64,000 nucleotides of DNA from Anseranas semipalmata (GCA_013399115.1 VXAA01001428.1:204823-268822), one strand, 5' to 3'; shown: positions 35,301 to 50,300, counted from the first letter of the stretch. Program-made: numbers and translations. The notes: a model not told the origin generated them from the sequence alone.

Positions 35301-38300
35301 GCATAAACCTCCTGCTTTCTAAACCCTTTGACAAGAGAACCTCTGTGATGGTGTTTTTAAAAACCAAATGGAATTAATGTCATCTTAAAGTTCGGGACCT
35401 TGATTGTGTACAGTCATAGTCACTGCTGAATTTTTCAAGATTTTCCACCCTGGTGAGAAGGTGGGCAGAGAATGGGTGGCTGAGTCAGATGGCAGCTCCA
35501 GGAGAAGGCAGTCTTTCTGCATACTGTAAATGTATGTGTGTATCTGCATATAGTTTTAGATTATGTGCTGCACAAACAGCTGATCTCTGCTCCCCTCACC
35601 AATTCCACTTATTCAGCTCTTACCCATGATCTCCCTTCTGCTGGACATTCAGAACAAGATCACAGATACAAAGTTCATCTTCACCACAATCTTTAATAAA
35701 AGGAATCTACAAAATAAATAATAACAATAGTAAGAAATAATAATAATAATAATCCTGAATGACAGTGCTTTACTTTGAAATTATCTAGAGACAGAAGAGT
35801 CTTAAATATCTTTGAGGGGAAGCATATTCTTGTTTTGCAGATGAGAAAGTCCCTCCAAAGAGCATTAAAAGCCCATGCAATTCCAAGCTACAAAAGTAAC
35901 GGTAAGACTACCTTCAGCTGTCTGCTTTCAGTCCAGTGACATAATTAGAACACCAGTTTTTACTTGTATGTAGCATTTTGGTGTTTGTGGGGGCCACATG
36001 TTATGCACAGGAGTATAGCCATGCATTTTCCAATAGTAAGGCTGTATACTTACACTGTAGGCCACAGATGAAGGAGAATATATATCAAGGACAGGGCTGG
36101 AGCCAGGATTTGCAAGGCCAATGTCAACACGCAGACTAAGGGAATTCACTGCATCAGAAGGTTCCTGTAAAACACATGTTCGGATGATACATGTCAGCAC
36201 AGCAAATAGTGTAAAATTGGTAATTCTGCTGTAAATTGATAATGTGTAGTAAAGTAATACTTGCTCTAAACAGGAAGTAACAATGCAAAACTTCATTTCT
36301 TTACCAAAATAATTCTGTGAGATTGCCTAGCGTGGGCTCCTCTTGCTAAACAGCTTTTAGTGCCTCTTCAGTGACAAAACTCCTTTTCCAAACATTCCTG
36401 GAGACTCTATTCATCACATTCACTTCTAGGGCTAAGGAACATGCAGACTGTCTGCATCTGTGGAAGCTGGCCCTCAAAAGCCACCAGCAGGTGACTTTTC
36501 TTCTCACCTGGCTGCAGAAATCAAATTTCTATTCTACTGTGCTTTGCCATCACAGTTAGGTAGACCTGGGCAGTACTAAAACACAATATGCCCCATGTCT
36601 CTTCTGTTTCTTAGTTCTGGGTGTATACTCTTCTAGCTCATGGCTCCACAATGACACTAAATGTGATCAAGTAAAAAATATTTGCCCTCACAATATTAGT
36701 GAATAAAAGAAAGAAGTATCAGAAAGAGGGATGTGAAAACATCCCTATTAATTATTCAGCTCTAAACTTGCTGGTTTATAAGTATTGCAAAGCAAAGCAT
36801 GAATCAAAGTCCTCTGGCTTTCTAACTACCTGACCTATCACAATGCAGAGGGCTTACTGCAGGTCTCAGTGCTGTGTTTGGTCTTTGGTTCTAGAGAAAG
36901 GTGGAGACTTTTTTTTTTTTAATTATTTTTCCCAAATACAGCTTGCATACACTTAGGGCTAGCATGCACAAGAAGTCTACCTGAGATGTTGTTAATCTGA
37001 GGTAAACTTTTGCGTGTATTAGTTCTTATGGAAGAATCTACTCAAAGGGAAATTAAAATCTATTGAAACTTTGGACTATGGGCTCTGTGTTACATCAGAG
37101 ATGAAGTACATAATTAAGAATGGCCTCTACTGTCCTAAAAAGCTGTGCTAAATAAAGACAGTTGTTATTAGTTTCCTTGAAATCAGCATCGTACTCTGTA
37201 TTTTTCAGTAGTGAGGAATTTGACAAACTTAAATCATGTTGAAATTCACCTTACAGACAAAATTCATCACCATCTTCCTCTGATCATTTTTGTAACTAGG
37301 CTCCTTGCAGTTGCACTTACCTGTACACTGAAGATGTCATGAACACAATTCTCCTCACGATGTACCACAAGATCCCTCTGCATGTACCTTTCATTATTTT
37401 CTCTGAACAATCCTCTCGAAGTCACTCTAGAGGACTGGAGATCTGCATCCAGTGTTGCATTATACTTTATAGCTACAAAAAGAATAACAGTATGCTTGTT
37501 TGCTAAGCCTTACTGCCTGTGATCTCACGACTATGCTCAGCATTACAGAATGACCAGATTTTCCAAACCACAATAAATATTTTACTTTTTTCATGGTTTG
37601 CTAAACACAGAGCATTCTCAAAATGATAAAGTTTTCTCTTGTGTTTTCCAAACCAGTCAAACAGTTTAAATCCTAAAGTAAGTTCTCATCCACAGAGAGC
37701 ACATTAAATGGCAAGCAATCCAGTCTCCACTGATGTCTCAGATATCTGAGCCTGCAACTCAGGCAAGAAGCCAGTCAGCAGTGCCAGGATTACAGCAGGT
37801 AAAGAGGCCTTGCAACCATATCCCCCCAAAATTCTGAGGAGACCATAAAAAAAATCTGCATCTTCTTTTCAATCACATCATAATTTCTGTCTTCTCTTCA
37901 TATGATGACTAATATACTGTGGAAGTTCACCTTTATTTTATTACTAACATTCACAAGTTCCTAAAGGCACTGTATGTAGCACTGAAACAATCCAAACGGT
38001 GTTGTCCACAACATGGGTGTTTAACTGAATAGCTTCATGAGGAACCAGTGCTGGTCTCGGAAATATTTGGAAATATTTGTCCCCATGGACATCTGCACTG
38101 AACTTATGGAAATTATTTTTGTGCTGAAGAAATTTTGTGCTGAATTATTTTCGTGCTTGCCAGACACAGAAGAAAAGTCTGCAGTCTGCTGTTGAAACCA
38201 GCAACTCACAAAGACTCTGTCTCCACAAGAAGCATCCTCCAGAGATACACAGTTACCCTCCCTAAAGTGTCCTGCCCTATCTGAATGACAGCAGCTGAAG

Positions 38301-41300
38301 GAAGATGATAGAATTGGTGGTGAGCAAAGGATTAAAAAAAAAAAAAAGCTTCTCAGTAATGACCTTTTCTGGGTTTTGTTGGACAGCTCTTCTTTATATT
38401 GTTAATTCCTCACTTATCAAAGATTATGGAGCCAGTGATGACAGTAGGTCTTAAAACCACTTCTTAAGCACTTAAATTTTATAGTGATTTCACCTTTCTT
38501 GACATTTAGTGTAATATTTCTTTATAATTTTCACTACTCATTTGAATAATGGACTTCTGAAGAAATTAATATAAAACAAGCCATTGAAATACTCTTACCC
38601 ACTTGATTATTTCTCTTAGCAGGTCTAAATGTAGCCTGAAAACATATTTTGACAGTTATTTCTGTGTTCTTGTTCAGCAAACTGATTTTCTCAGGTTTAA
38701 ATGAGGCAATTACGGACACATTTGCAATGCTTTGTGACCTGAAAAATATTTTTAAAAGGTTACATGTGATTTTCAAGAGCACTAGGTAACTTAGAAGCTG
38801 TTTTCTGCTACTATCTGTAAATGTAACATTGATCTTTTGCGTTCCCAATGCAAACACATTTTATGGCACTGGTAAAATTATTTTTCTTTGCATGTAACTG
38901 AGTTTATTGATACAGTAGCTTTCAGTAATTAAAATAAGTAATTTATGATGTCAAATTAATGGTTAATCAATGTCTTTACTCTATGCCCTAATAATTCTCT
39001 TAAGACAACAGAGAATGAAGACCTTGCCCTGTTTTCCAAACAAGTAACCTTCTTCTGCTCCTTTAGAGAAGTCATTGAGCTCCTCTAGGAAGGCAAAGAA
39101 GGGTAATTCTTCATTTTAATTGTATCCTTATTTGTCAGAAAAACAACTTTCATGTAATTAATCAAGATTTTGAAGAACAGTTTCAAAGGAACCCTACATG
39201 TAAAAACAAACACTTTAATCAAAAGTGAAACTCATTAATCAGACCAAATGGTGGAATGAAAGAAAAATAAGCATCTTCATTAATCAAATAGAAATAAGTG
39301 CTGGTACTCCAAGGAGCATAATTTTCTTTAATGCAAGCCCTATCAGCACCAGCAGGAGTTCTGCTGTGTGGGTCAAGGGTCCAAACTGACCATTCATTTT
39401 GTATAATCTTGTCTTATTATGAAATAAGTAGCAATTCAGTGATGTTTTTTATGTTACAATGGGGAGCCTCAGGCCAGAAGACGGGTGACAGACTGGAGAG
39501 CAAGCTACATTGTAACTTAGCTCCTCCTGGAAGTAGTGGAAAATACACAGTGCTTGAGGAGGCTTTGGGTTCTGCAAAGCCTTTCTTCTTTGTTTTGTAA
39601 AAGTACTCTGACTGCACTGGGAAAGTCCACATGCCAGAAGAAAAAACGGGTTTCTTGCCAGAAATAGATGACAACTCTATTTCACTGCTATCTGTCCTCA
39701 CCCTGCAGGACAACTATTTCCTGCAGATCAGCCTACCAGCTAGTAAAGGTCACGCAGGTTGGGTGGGCGGAGGTTTCATCTATCTCAGTAGACTCAGCTA
39801 CCAAAATTACAGAGCAGCTATTGAAGCATGACCTGCTGTTACAAATATTGCCCAGCAAGCCCCACTCCCATCTGCCACCCTTCCCTCTGGACCACATGCC
39901 CACAGAAGGGTGGGGGACAGGGGTGTCTCCTGGCCCTCCCCGTCCCTGCCTGCATCCCTCCCGGCAGCCCCCGCCGCCCAGCTTCCCCACATGCATCCCG
40001 GCCCTGCCCCCTAGATTGGCTTGTCTTTTGAATGCTTGATGATACAGACTTAGACGAGGTTTAGTCTAATGCTGTTTTTCAGCTCTATGATGGTAGTGAT
40101 GAGGCATTAAGCGTGCTAGCTCTGAACACATGGAATGAAAGAGCTTATTGGTTTGTTTGCTTTGCTGTTTAATTAACTAAATGCTCAACTTGCATCTGAA
40201 TCATTAAGTGCTGCTTTTCTAAAAGAGTTTACCAACCAAAGCAGAACCACATTTCCATCAGCACCAACTGATACATCAGTAATGTCATCGTCATCTAAGT
40301 CTCTATGGCCATCTACCGATCTTCCAAAGAATTGGAGCCGTTTTCCAAAAGCAGAATCCGATCCTAAAATTTTCTGGGAAAGAGAGTTTGGTTACTAAAT
40401 TGCCACGAGAGTGCTTAAGTCTGTAGATACCAGCCCAAGCAATGGGTTTTCACAGATACTCTCTGAATACGTAATGTATTGTTTAAACAAAAAACTTGTG
40501 TGGATGTTTTCTCAAATGCTTTTAAGCACTTTTTCCTACCCTGTTGGAGCAGACAACGGACTAGATTTTTCTGTCTTGGTAGTAAATCAACTAACTGACT
40601 GCTCTGTGCCAACTAGTACTTGCTAATTTAATTTTCCATCTTACATTGAGCAACTCAAAGAATAGGAATCTTAACAGGACTTCTGACAAATACTTTCTGT
40701 GACCAGAATGTCTGCATGGATAGTGACATTAAAATCATTATATTAGCATATGGGATATGCAAAGACCCTTGAAATACTTTTCCTCAAATACCACATTTTT
40801 AATTTATGAAGCTGACATTTATCTAATCTAGTGTTGCACTTCAGCTCTGAATAACGGTGCGTCAAAAAGTTACAGGAAATTAGCTGACTTCACACACAGA
40901 CACCAAAATTATGAGAGGCTCAGATAGAGCATCTTGCAAGCCTATTTGCTTTGCACACTTCAGCTGTAAGCTCCACAACAATATCATCCAGGACATGTTG
41001 ACAGCTGAAGTAAGAGGGGGGCGCAAAACTTGAAATAAGCCATGAGAATAACAATACTGCTTTAAGAGGATGAAGAAGTAGTAGCCAATAAAAGGATAGA
41101 AAATCCTTCAGTTTTCCTCTAGCAGATCTGAAGGCACGAGTACAGTATTATGCAACAAAGTTATTTACCTGAGAATATTTGGTACGTATAGTCTTTTGAA
41201 ATCCATTGTAAATATAAATTGCTCCAGAGTTTTGGTTTTCCAGTGGTGCACCTATTACAACATCATTAAAGCCATCCAAATCAATGTCTGCAAGTGCTGC

Positions 41301-44300
41301 AATTGCTGATCCAAAGCGAGCATTTTCTGACCCTTGCGGACCTTCCAAGAGTTCCTGTTGATCCAAAATTCCCTTTAAAAAAGGAAAAAGAAGAACAATC
41401 AAAAACATAACTATCATTGCATCAGATTAGACACAGGAGCCGTATCTATGTGCATTGTTGTTTTTTTTTTCCCCCCAGTACATTCCCTTTGGACTGCCCT
41501 GAATTCCTTCCCCATTGTACTGCCCATTCAGTTTGCATTATGTCTCAGAGTCTTGGCAAGCATTACACAGCAAAATTAAAGCATGCTATGCAGAGCACTA
41601 ACAGCAAATATAACCATATGTATGAAGCTTAAATGCTCTCACTGTCCTCATCTGACTGTTCTAAAAGTTTCACAATACATTGAAAAATACAGTTTCCAGT
41701 TTTGGATTACCAGTTTTTTATGCAGAGGGAATGGAAATTATGTAACTGGACATAATTCTTTGAAACAGAAATGGAATTTCCTAACTAAACTAATGCAAAA
41801 AACATGTGTCCAAATGGTAAACTCCTGACCTCTCCTGTGCCAATGAGGAAAGAAAGGTTGGAGATCTTTAGAGTTAAATAATCACATTTACATTAGCTTA
41901 AATTCAACTCCTTGGCAAGTATGATTCTTATCTTTAATCTCAGTTATTGCACTGTGCTTAAAATTATAGAAATACTAGCCAAGTTATTTGTTCAAAATGA
42001 CTAGAAAAGTATAATTTGCGCAACGCAGACACATAGTTACACAAGTCCAGTTTTTTTTTTCCTTTTTTGTTTTTAAATCATTCTTTCATACTTTTATGAA
42101 CTTTTATAGAATTTTAAAACCCATATTTGTCAAAGACTAGAAGTTGTGAGGACAGTCTTTCAATGTATTCATTTTTGAAACATGAAAAAAATTCATTTTC
42201 TGTATTCTGTGTCCACAGTCACAATAGCACAATTCCACAGTCACAATGACCAATGTCAGCTGCCAACGTACGACTTCATCTACCTTGAATTTGCCCTAGG
42301 ATAGTTTCAATTTGCTCCAGGATGATCTGACCGTGAGTTGCTCTGAAGAGGATGGTACTTCATCTTTATTTATTTGACTGCAATTTACTTAGTAAAAATG
42401 CAATATTTTCTAATACCTGCCATCAATCAGAAAAATTTACTTTGCATATCCAGACATCCACAATTGTTTGTAACACTGTTCAAAAGTGCCAGAGTCTTCA
42501 GGACTGTTAATACAGACATTCTGAAAACACCTACCACAGGTCTGAATAAAAAACAGTCAGTCAGGCTTCAGACAAATAACATGGCTTTGCTGACAAAGGA
42601 GACAACATGCGTAACAGCAGCCACCCAATGTGAACATCCGTGAAACAACGCATTGGCTGAAGAGCACTTACTAAAACTTTTTGGGGAATACTGTTAGGGG
42701 TTAAATGGATTTCCTAAAATCAAATGGCAAAAAATTAATTAGCAAAAGGCTTGAGCTAAACTTTCCAGAGAAATGGTCAACCTGGTGTTACATTCATCCC
42801 TGGAAGTGTTCAAGGCCAGGCTGGATGGGGCCCTGGGCAACCTGATCCAGGGGGTGGTATTCCTGCCCATGGCGCAGGGGTTGGAACCAGATGGTCTTTA
42901 AGGTCCCTTCCAACCCAAGCCATTCTATGATTGTACGATTCACGTACTGTGCCCAGCACAGTGCCTAAAACCAGGGCCAGGGAGCAACCTATAGCAGCTG
43001 GCCCCTGATCACTAACACTACTCAGCTGTTAACTTGCCTTTTGGCTCTATTTCAGACTGCTCCTGCTGGCTTATTACCAGATTACAGCCACAAGTGGTTC
43101 TAGTGAAAGTTTGCAGCTGCTTCTGAAAAGCAGGACAGGCAAAATGGCACTGGGAAGGGCTCATTCTGCAGTCCTCTGACCAGGCAGTCTTTGCATCACT
43201 TACCCCCACCCTTACACTACACCCCAGGCAAAGCACACGCTCTGTTTCTCGTTATAAAAAGACTACACTCTCAGTATTTCAAGCACTTTGAAAAAGATAA
43301 ACAAAATAGTGACTTAAGGGCTAAGAGCTATGGGGCCAAGGGATTTTTAACGTAGCTGTGGCCAGCCTTCTTTGCAAGAAGCTAGTGCTAAGCAATGACA
43401 GATTGAGCGAGTCTGCACCAGTTGGCCTTGGGTCCAGGGATCACTCTCTGATTTAACAGAGCAGACATTGTCACTAAGTACTACTGCAGCTTGGACTGCC
43501 TTGGTAAAACTCTAGTCCAGGGAAAAACAGTAAATTCTCCAGCTGAAAATGAAAATGCCAGCACTTATTAGGGATGGGTATGCAGGAAGCCAATTCCAGC
43601 TTTGCTACAGTGCCATTCTTACCTTTGTGATGGAAAACATGTATACTCTCCCTTCCTCTTTCTTCAAGTCATTCATAAACATTGGTGCACCTACAAGCAG
43701 CACATCTGTCACAGAATCCTTGTTAACATCCACTGAACACACCACGCTGCCAAAGTAGGAGCCAATCTGAAATCAGTAATAAGAAAATCATGTTTGTATG
43801 TGGATTTTGCAAAGTAAAATATTTTAGCATCTGAACCAGAAAACTCTTAAACTCAGAAATATACTAATATAATAATAAAATACTAATGAAACTGCCCATT
43901 AGAATGAAATTACTATATAACATACTCCCGTGTTTCAGGAATCATATCCTTAGTATGTGTCTACTGTTTCTGCCCAGTAGCTGCTGCTATGGCTTTACTA
44001 CTCAACAATAAGAATGAAAACAGAGAACAAGCTATGGAAGGTATACTTTTTATATTAAACTGCACACATGAAACTGCCCAATCTTTGTCTTACAAAACAA
44101 AACAAAGTAAAGCAAAGCCATCCAGGCTTTCCGTCCTTTCCCAAATAGCAAAAAAGAGAATGAACTTCCAAATCTCTCTTTTGATGTCATCTATTTCACA
44201 ACTTCTCGGGCAGAGTGGAGCTCGCCAAGTCTCTCTCAGTTAGAAGCACTGACAGAATGATATATTAATAGTCTTTGTATATTATCTTTTACCACTAGTT

Positions 44301-47300
44301 GAATGACTTCCTGAAATACTGTTGAAGAGTTACAGTTAACCTGATTGAAATAGTCTAGTGGCAGAGAGAAATGCAAGTAGGGTTCTAAATGCACTGCAAA
44401 GAAGAGGAATTTTCAAAACAAATGCATTGCAATCTATTGCTGTGCCAACAGAAACAGATGCCTTCAAAATCTGTGTTCATGACCAAAATATACTTGCCTG
44501 CTCGCCTCTCTGGGACTGCACAATTGCAATATTACCATGGCTGTCAACATCATAAACCACTACCCTGCCAGTGTAGTTGGATCTGGGTGCACCAGCAACA
44601 AAATAGACAGAGCTCTGAGTTGAGAGAACAGCAACAGAGTAACCTGGGGGAAGAATCCAACATTTAACATGTGTGAGAGACTGTTAACTACAAGTTGTCA
44701 GCTGGTTATCCATAAAGGCACAGAGGATGAATCAACCTGGAGTGTTAGTGGCAGAGAATGGTACTTCCAGAAGGGAAGCTAAGCTGTCACATATGCATCA
44801 AACTTGCAATAGTCTTCTAGAGAGAACAATGACACACAGATCAAGTTGAAGCACGTTTGCAGAATAGCATGGACAACAGCCTAGCCTGTTCAGTAAAACA
44901 CAGACCACAGAAATATCATGCTTATAAGGGAGATAGGAAAAAGAATGCAAAGAGTATCTTGGGAATGAAGAAATAAAGAGAAACATGAGACCAACTTTTG
45001 AGCCAGCCTTCAAACCAGTGCTTCAAACACCTAGCTTCTGCAGAGCTCTCAGTGCATTTTCTCACAGCTCACAAAACCACAGCCCTGCGCTTTGGCTGAA
45101 CACAACAGACCATATTAATAGCTTGTCAGCTGAAGGGCTTAGGTTGATTGAACTTCTTTCAACATTTTAATCCCCATTCCCATTATTCTAACATTATTTG
45201 CTTTCAGGAAACATCTGTTAATACCTGCAAATATATTAGACATGTATTAGCACAGTAAAGCTAGTATCACTACATATTTTACATTTCTGTGATTTAATTA
45301 CACCAAATTTATTTTAAGACAAGAAAACAAAATCATCCTGTCTAAAGTCTATAGTTAAACTGAGTAACAAAATCCCCATGATTGGGCAGAACATGAAGGT
45401 CTTTAGCAAGCAGTACAAAGCAGTACAAAAGGATTATGCCCTGGTCATTACACATATTGGTCTAATTCAGATTTGTGTGCAGCCATTATGTTTTTCCAGG
45501 GAGAGAACATCACTGGAGACTAGAATTTCAAAACAAGACTTTATTCCATAGGTTAAGGCCTCAAGTTCCAAATTAATACAGCATATAGCCATTTGAAGTG
45601 AGAGGGTGCAGTGCAGAACAGGGTCCAAACTAGCAAGCTGTGCTGTGCTAGCAACCCTTTAGGTTGGGCTCCCCAGTGGTATGGAGGACAGAAGGAGGAT
45701 AAGGTAAATGACGGGACAGCAACAGCGCCAATGAGGAGTAAGAAAAGACAACAACACTGCTTGCTCCAAAAAGATTAAGGACAATACTCTAAAAAGTGTC
45801 TAGTGGTGACGTGCTGAACAAAAATGACCTGACCTTTTAAGAAGTATTCTAGAAAAGGGAAAAGATAGAAAATCTGAAGAGATCAGACATGCAAAAGAGC
45901 AACTGCTCTTTAAGCTAGGTTTAGTGATTTCATTGTGTTGCATACAAGTACTGCTAACCCACAGGGAAAAGAGTACATATCAGTGGGAAAAATAGCATCT
46001 CTTTTGGTAACTTGACAGATAAGAAAGCCGTAGTTGATAAATGCAGTTGTATTATTCAGGAATAAATTGCCAGAACAGGCATGTTGTAGGTTTGCAGAAA
46101 ACATTTCAATGAATTCAGAAGACAAACTTCCTGGCTTTATTGGTTCATAAAAGCATGCATCAGAGAATAAATGGGGATTATAAATAAGACCTCTGTTAAA
46201 CTGCAGCAATATGCCTAAAACTATATACTAAAAAGGCCAAGAAAAGAGTGAGCACAGGTGAAACTATAGCGAGTCAATCAACTTATTCACATGCAACTGA
46301 GGAAGTACATACAAATATTAAAATAGAAGGTATCCAATATGATCAGCATTATACACTAAGTGGCTTTTTCAAATCCCATGTTTTTTTATCAGCACCTGAT
46401 TTTTTTTTCAGCTTACCACATTGATATGAATAAAATTTTAAAAATGCAATAAAGATTTCATTCAGTGTTCTGTTAACCAGTAAATTAAATATTTTTGGAT
46501 GCAAAATTATTTTCATCTCAAATCAGTTCTTAACAGGAACTTGAGGATAATTTTCCAAGTTCTTTAATATCTTAATAAAGGTTTGATACATTTCCAGATT
46601 TGCATTTCAGACTCTTACCTAGATATGAACTATGATTTCTGTCCTGCAGAATTTTCTCAAACACATTGCTTGGAAAGGTGGTGACTCTATTTGAAGACTC
46701 CTGAACTACTGTTCCACTCCAGTCATAAGCCCCAACAGCACCCAACAGCAGAACATCCTTTAAAAAATAAAAATCAACATTTTAGAACTACCTTTTTCAT
46801 GAAAAGTGTGAGCAAAGCTGAAGTTACCATATGTAATTACATAAAACATCACTGTATTTAAAGTAGTGATGTGCAGTCTAATGACTGCAAGCAGTTGATG
46901 GGAGTTGCTTACAGTTTTTACTTACTTGCTGGACTTTACTACCCTATTAAGAGGGATTATCACTCTTCTATTGCAAGAGGATAAGTGACAGCTTTAGCTC
47001 CCAGGGCATTAAAACTCAAGGTAAGAATGGGTTTATTTAAACGCTTACAATTTCCTAAACCTGTCCTCCCTAGGGTTGGGCTTGCTAAGTCTATGCTTTA
47101 ACGCACGCATGAGCCCTAGAAGAGTGTCAAAGTGGTAAGAAAAAGCTAAAACCCACTTTTTGCCAATAAAAGTGCACATGATGGCATACAAAAGCTAACG
47201 GATAAGGTTACAAATTTCATCCTCTAGGTGTATTGTAAGCAGTTGTCCCGGAGAGGACAGTTAAATCTAAAATCCAAATTAATATGGCTTATACATAAAT

Positions 47301-50300
47301 GCTTACACTTGTACACAGAAAACAAATGTCATTTAGATTATTCACATTATTAAAATTCTTTCATTATTGAACTGAGATACAGACATAAAAAATTGCAATA
47401 AAAGTAGGCCGCACCTCGAGTCCCATGTTCAGTTTTGGGCCCCTCACTCCAGGAAGGACATCGAGGTGCTGGAGCGTGTCCAAAGAAGGGCAATGAAGCT
47501 GGTGAGGGGTCTGGAGAACAAGTCCTACGAGGAGCGGCTGAGGGAGCTGGGGTTGTTTAGCCTGGAGAAGAGGAGGCTCAGGGGCGACCTGATCGCTCTC
47601 TACAGGTACCTTAAAGGAGGCTGTAGCGAGGTGGGGATTGGTCTCTTCTCCCACATGCCAGGTGATAGGACGAGGGGGAATGGGCTAAGGTTGTGCCAGG
47701 GGAGGTTTAGGTTGGATATTAGGAAAAACTTCTTTACTGAAAGGGTTGTTAGGCATTGGAACAGGCTGCCCAGGGACGTGGTTGAGCCACCATCCCTGGA
47801 TGTATTTAAAAGACGTTTGGATGTAGAGCTTAGCGACATGGTCTTGTGGAGGGCTTGTTAGTGTTAGGTCATAGGCTGGACTAGGTGATCTTGAAGGTCT
47901 CTTCCAACCTAAAGGATTCTGTGATTATGTAAGTAGTGTGCATAATTTTCCTGGAACACGCGACTTTTTTTTTTTTTTTCTCCATCAAGTTATCGAGTGC
48001 TTGGTAAGTTAAAATTTCAATTTGTGCAAATATGGAGGACTTTTAAAAAAATATTTTATTATCTTTAAGGGCTAAAAGAAAGAGACTAACTTCCTTTATT
48101 TTCAGTTGAAAACTGTTTGAGCCACACTTAGTTTTTACAATAAGATTTGGTCAAGATAATCTTAAAATTGATGAGCATGAAAAATATGTCTGATTTATTA
48201 TCCTTTCTAATTTCTAATTGAAATATATTTTAAGTAAATATTATTAACTTTATAAATATTGGATAAATTATTTTCAGACTTGATTTATATATGTCTTGGT
48301 CAATGCCCAGAAATACACCAGCATTACAATATTGTTTCAGTTCTTCAGAGTTATGCAACTGAAAAATGTTAACTTAGAACAACCAAATTTTTCATGCTAG
48401 GTCAACTCAGAAATTGCTGAAAACATTGAATTAACTCATCTCAAAATCATCACAATGAAATGGTATGTATGTATGTATCTATTGCTCAATTTCCCATATG
48501 AATGCATTTTTTCTCTGTTTAGGAAAATACAGCACCTATTAGAAATCATTTTTGTGTTACTCTGGTAAAAACAAAGAGGATAATTTGTCATTCTCCTGCT
48601 TATAAAAATCTTAAAATTGGTAATTTTTTTTTTTTTTTAACTCTTATATTGTTGCACTTTTACGCATTCATGTCTATGCAATTACATCTACTTGTATCAT
48701 TAAATAATTAAATTCACATACCTTTTTTTGCGAGTAATACGCACTGAAGCCCACCTGTGACATTTCCATTTGGAATGTATCACCTTGATCTGTACCTGGT
48801 AAAATAAACATCCACATACGGTTAACGCTACAGAAACGCACAGGAGATCCAGTTCTGCTGCCCGTGAGTGCAGCTGTATAGAGACTCTGTGTAATTTGAC
48901 CTTTTCACCACATCCACCAATTCTGCTAAAAACATTTGCAGCATCTACATCATTGTTTACAAACAATGTAAAACTGAGAACCGTTAAACAGTAAAATATT
49001 TTGAGGATGTAATGGCAAGTTGCTCACATAGCTGCATGGAGCCATATTACAAGTCTACTCCAAAAGAGGCAGATGATAAAGATGGCCTTGATCAGTCCGC
49101 ACAGTGCTGTCACTGAAGCTAATCTGTTTTTATGTTCTCTAGGAAGCACTAATAGTACACTGAAATTAACAGCTTTAGTAACTGTATATTCACAACTTTC
49201 AAATGAATGTTTGTCATGTCTTACTTTTCTTGAAAATACTGTGACATGAAGGAATATTTCCTAAGGTAGATGGATGTGACTTGAGGCTCATTAGAGATTT
49301 GGTTACTAGGGAAAAGCCTCTGCAAACCAGAGCCCTCCTGGGGAGCAGCAAGCAGCCTGCAGGTCCAGCTGTCCCTCATTTGCACAGTATTACACTAAGG
49401 TGAAGCCAAATAAAATTCTCACTCCTCTGCTGGGAGGAATCTGATCTAATTTTTCAGAGATGTTGATTATTTTTACCTTCTATGCTAAAAATGCGCTCTC
49501 CAAGCGTTCCTGCTTCTTCCAGTAGTGCAGCCTCAGATGATACATTAAAGAAATACTTGTCTGTTGGATGACTAGCAATTCCTTTGATTTCTTTAATTAA
49601 GTTTTTAGTATCAAGTTCATGCCTGATTAAGTATCCCAAAACCTTGGGGGGAACAAAAAAAGAACAAAATAAGAAAAGCAAAGGAAACCACGGTGTTACT
49701 CCATTTCCTTCTGTATCACTTGAGTAAGTATTCTGCATGTAACAACAAAAATAAAATAAAATTAATTTAATTCATATTAATGAATTGCTAATCAGACTAT
49801 ATTCCAATCCAATGGACCATTCAGACAGGAGAAAGACATAAACCAAAGCAATGAAGAAAACAACTGAAGTTGCTCAGATAATATTAATTTTGCTTTTTTG
49901 GCCAATTAAAGAGGCCCTATATTTCACTAGTTCATAAAGATGAATTTCACCTAGTTTCAGTCTCAGCAGTGTAATGATACATGCATTATATACAGTTTAT
50001 ACATAGAACATGCACCTTCACATATACACAATAAAATGATCTTTCCAAAACTGCCTTAGTATATATAATTATAGGATTACTTACAGCAATGCCAAATCTG
50101 GTTATATTGTCTTCATTGCATTTACCTATCACAGTCTTCAAGTTGGAGCCATCGTGTGATTCACCGTCTGTCACAACAACCATTACTTTGGTAGCTGTGG
50201 GGCGTCCTCCAGATTCAGGTGAGAAGGCATACTGTCTGTTATAAAATATTGGATTTATCAGATATAAATTTATAATGGATGGAATTCTGTATACATACTT

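Larger units (their letters stand above)
35166..38598 (-). other. ITGA2 introns 16-19 (non-coding parts)
   Basis: Introns 35166-35623, 35707-36053, 36165-37320 and 37473-38598. All have GT-AG boundaries. No nested gene or large repeat was recognised. Confidence 0.75.
40374..43622 (-). other. ITGA2 introns 13 and 14 (non-coding parts)
   Basis: Introns 40374-41168 and 41373-43622. Intron 13 contains a CR1 3' fragment at about 42785-42942. No other feature was recognised. Confidence 0.75.

Noticed and set aside
47466..47861. 131-codon + strand protein that looks like a gene
   Set aside because: It is the C terminus of a CR1 ORF2 inside a truncated retrotransposon, not a host gene.
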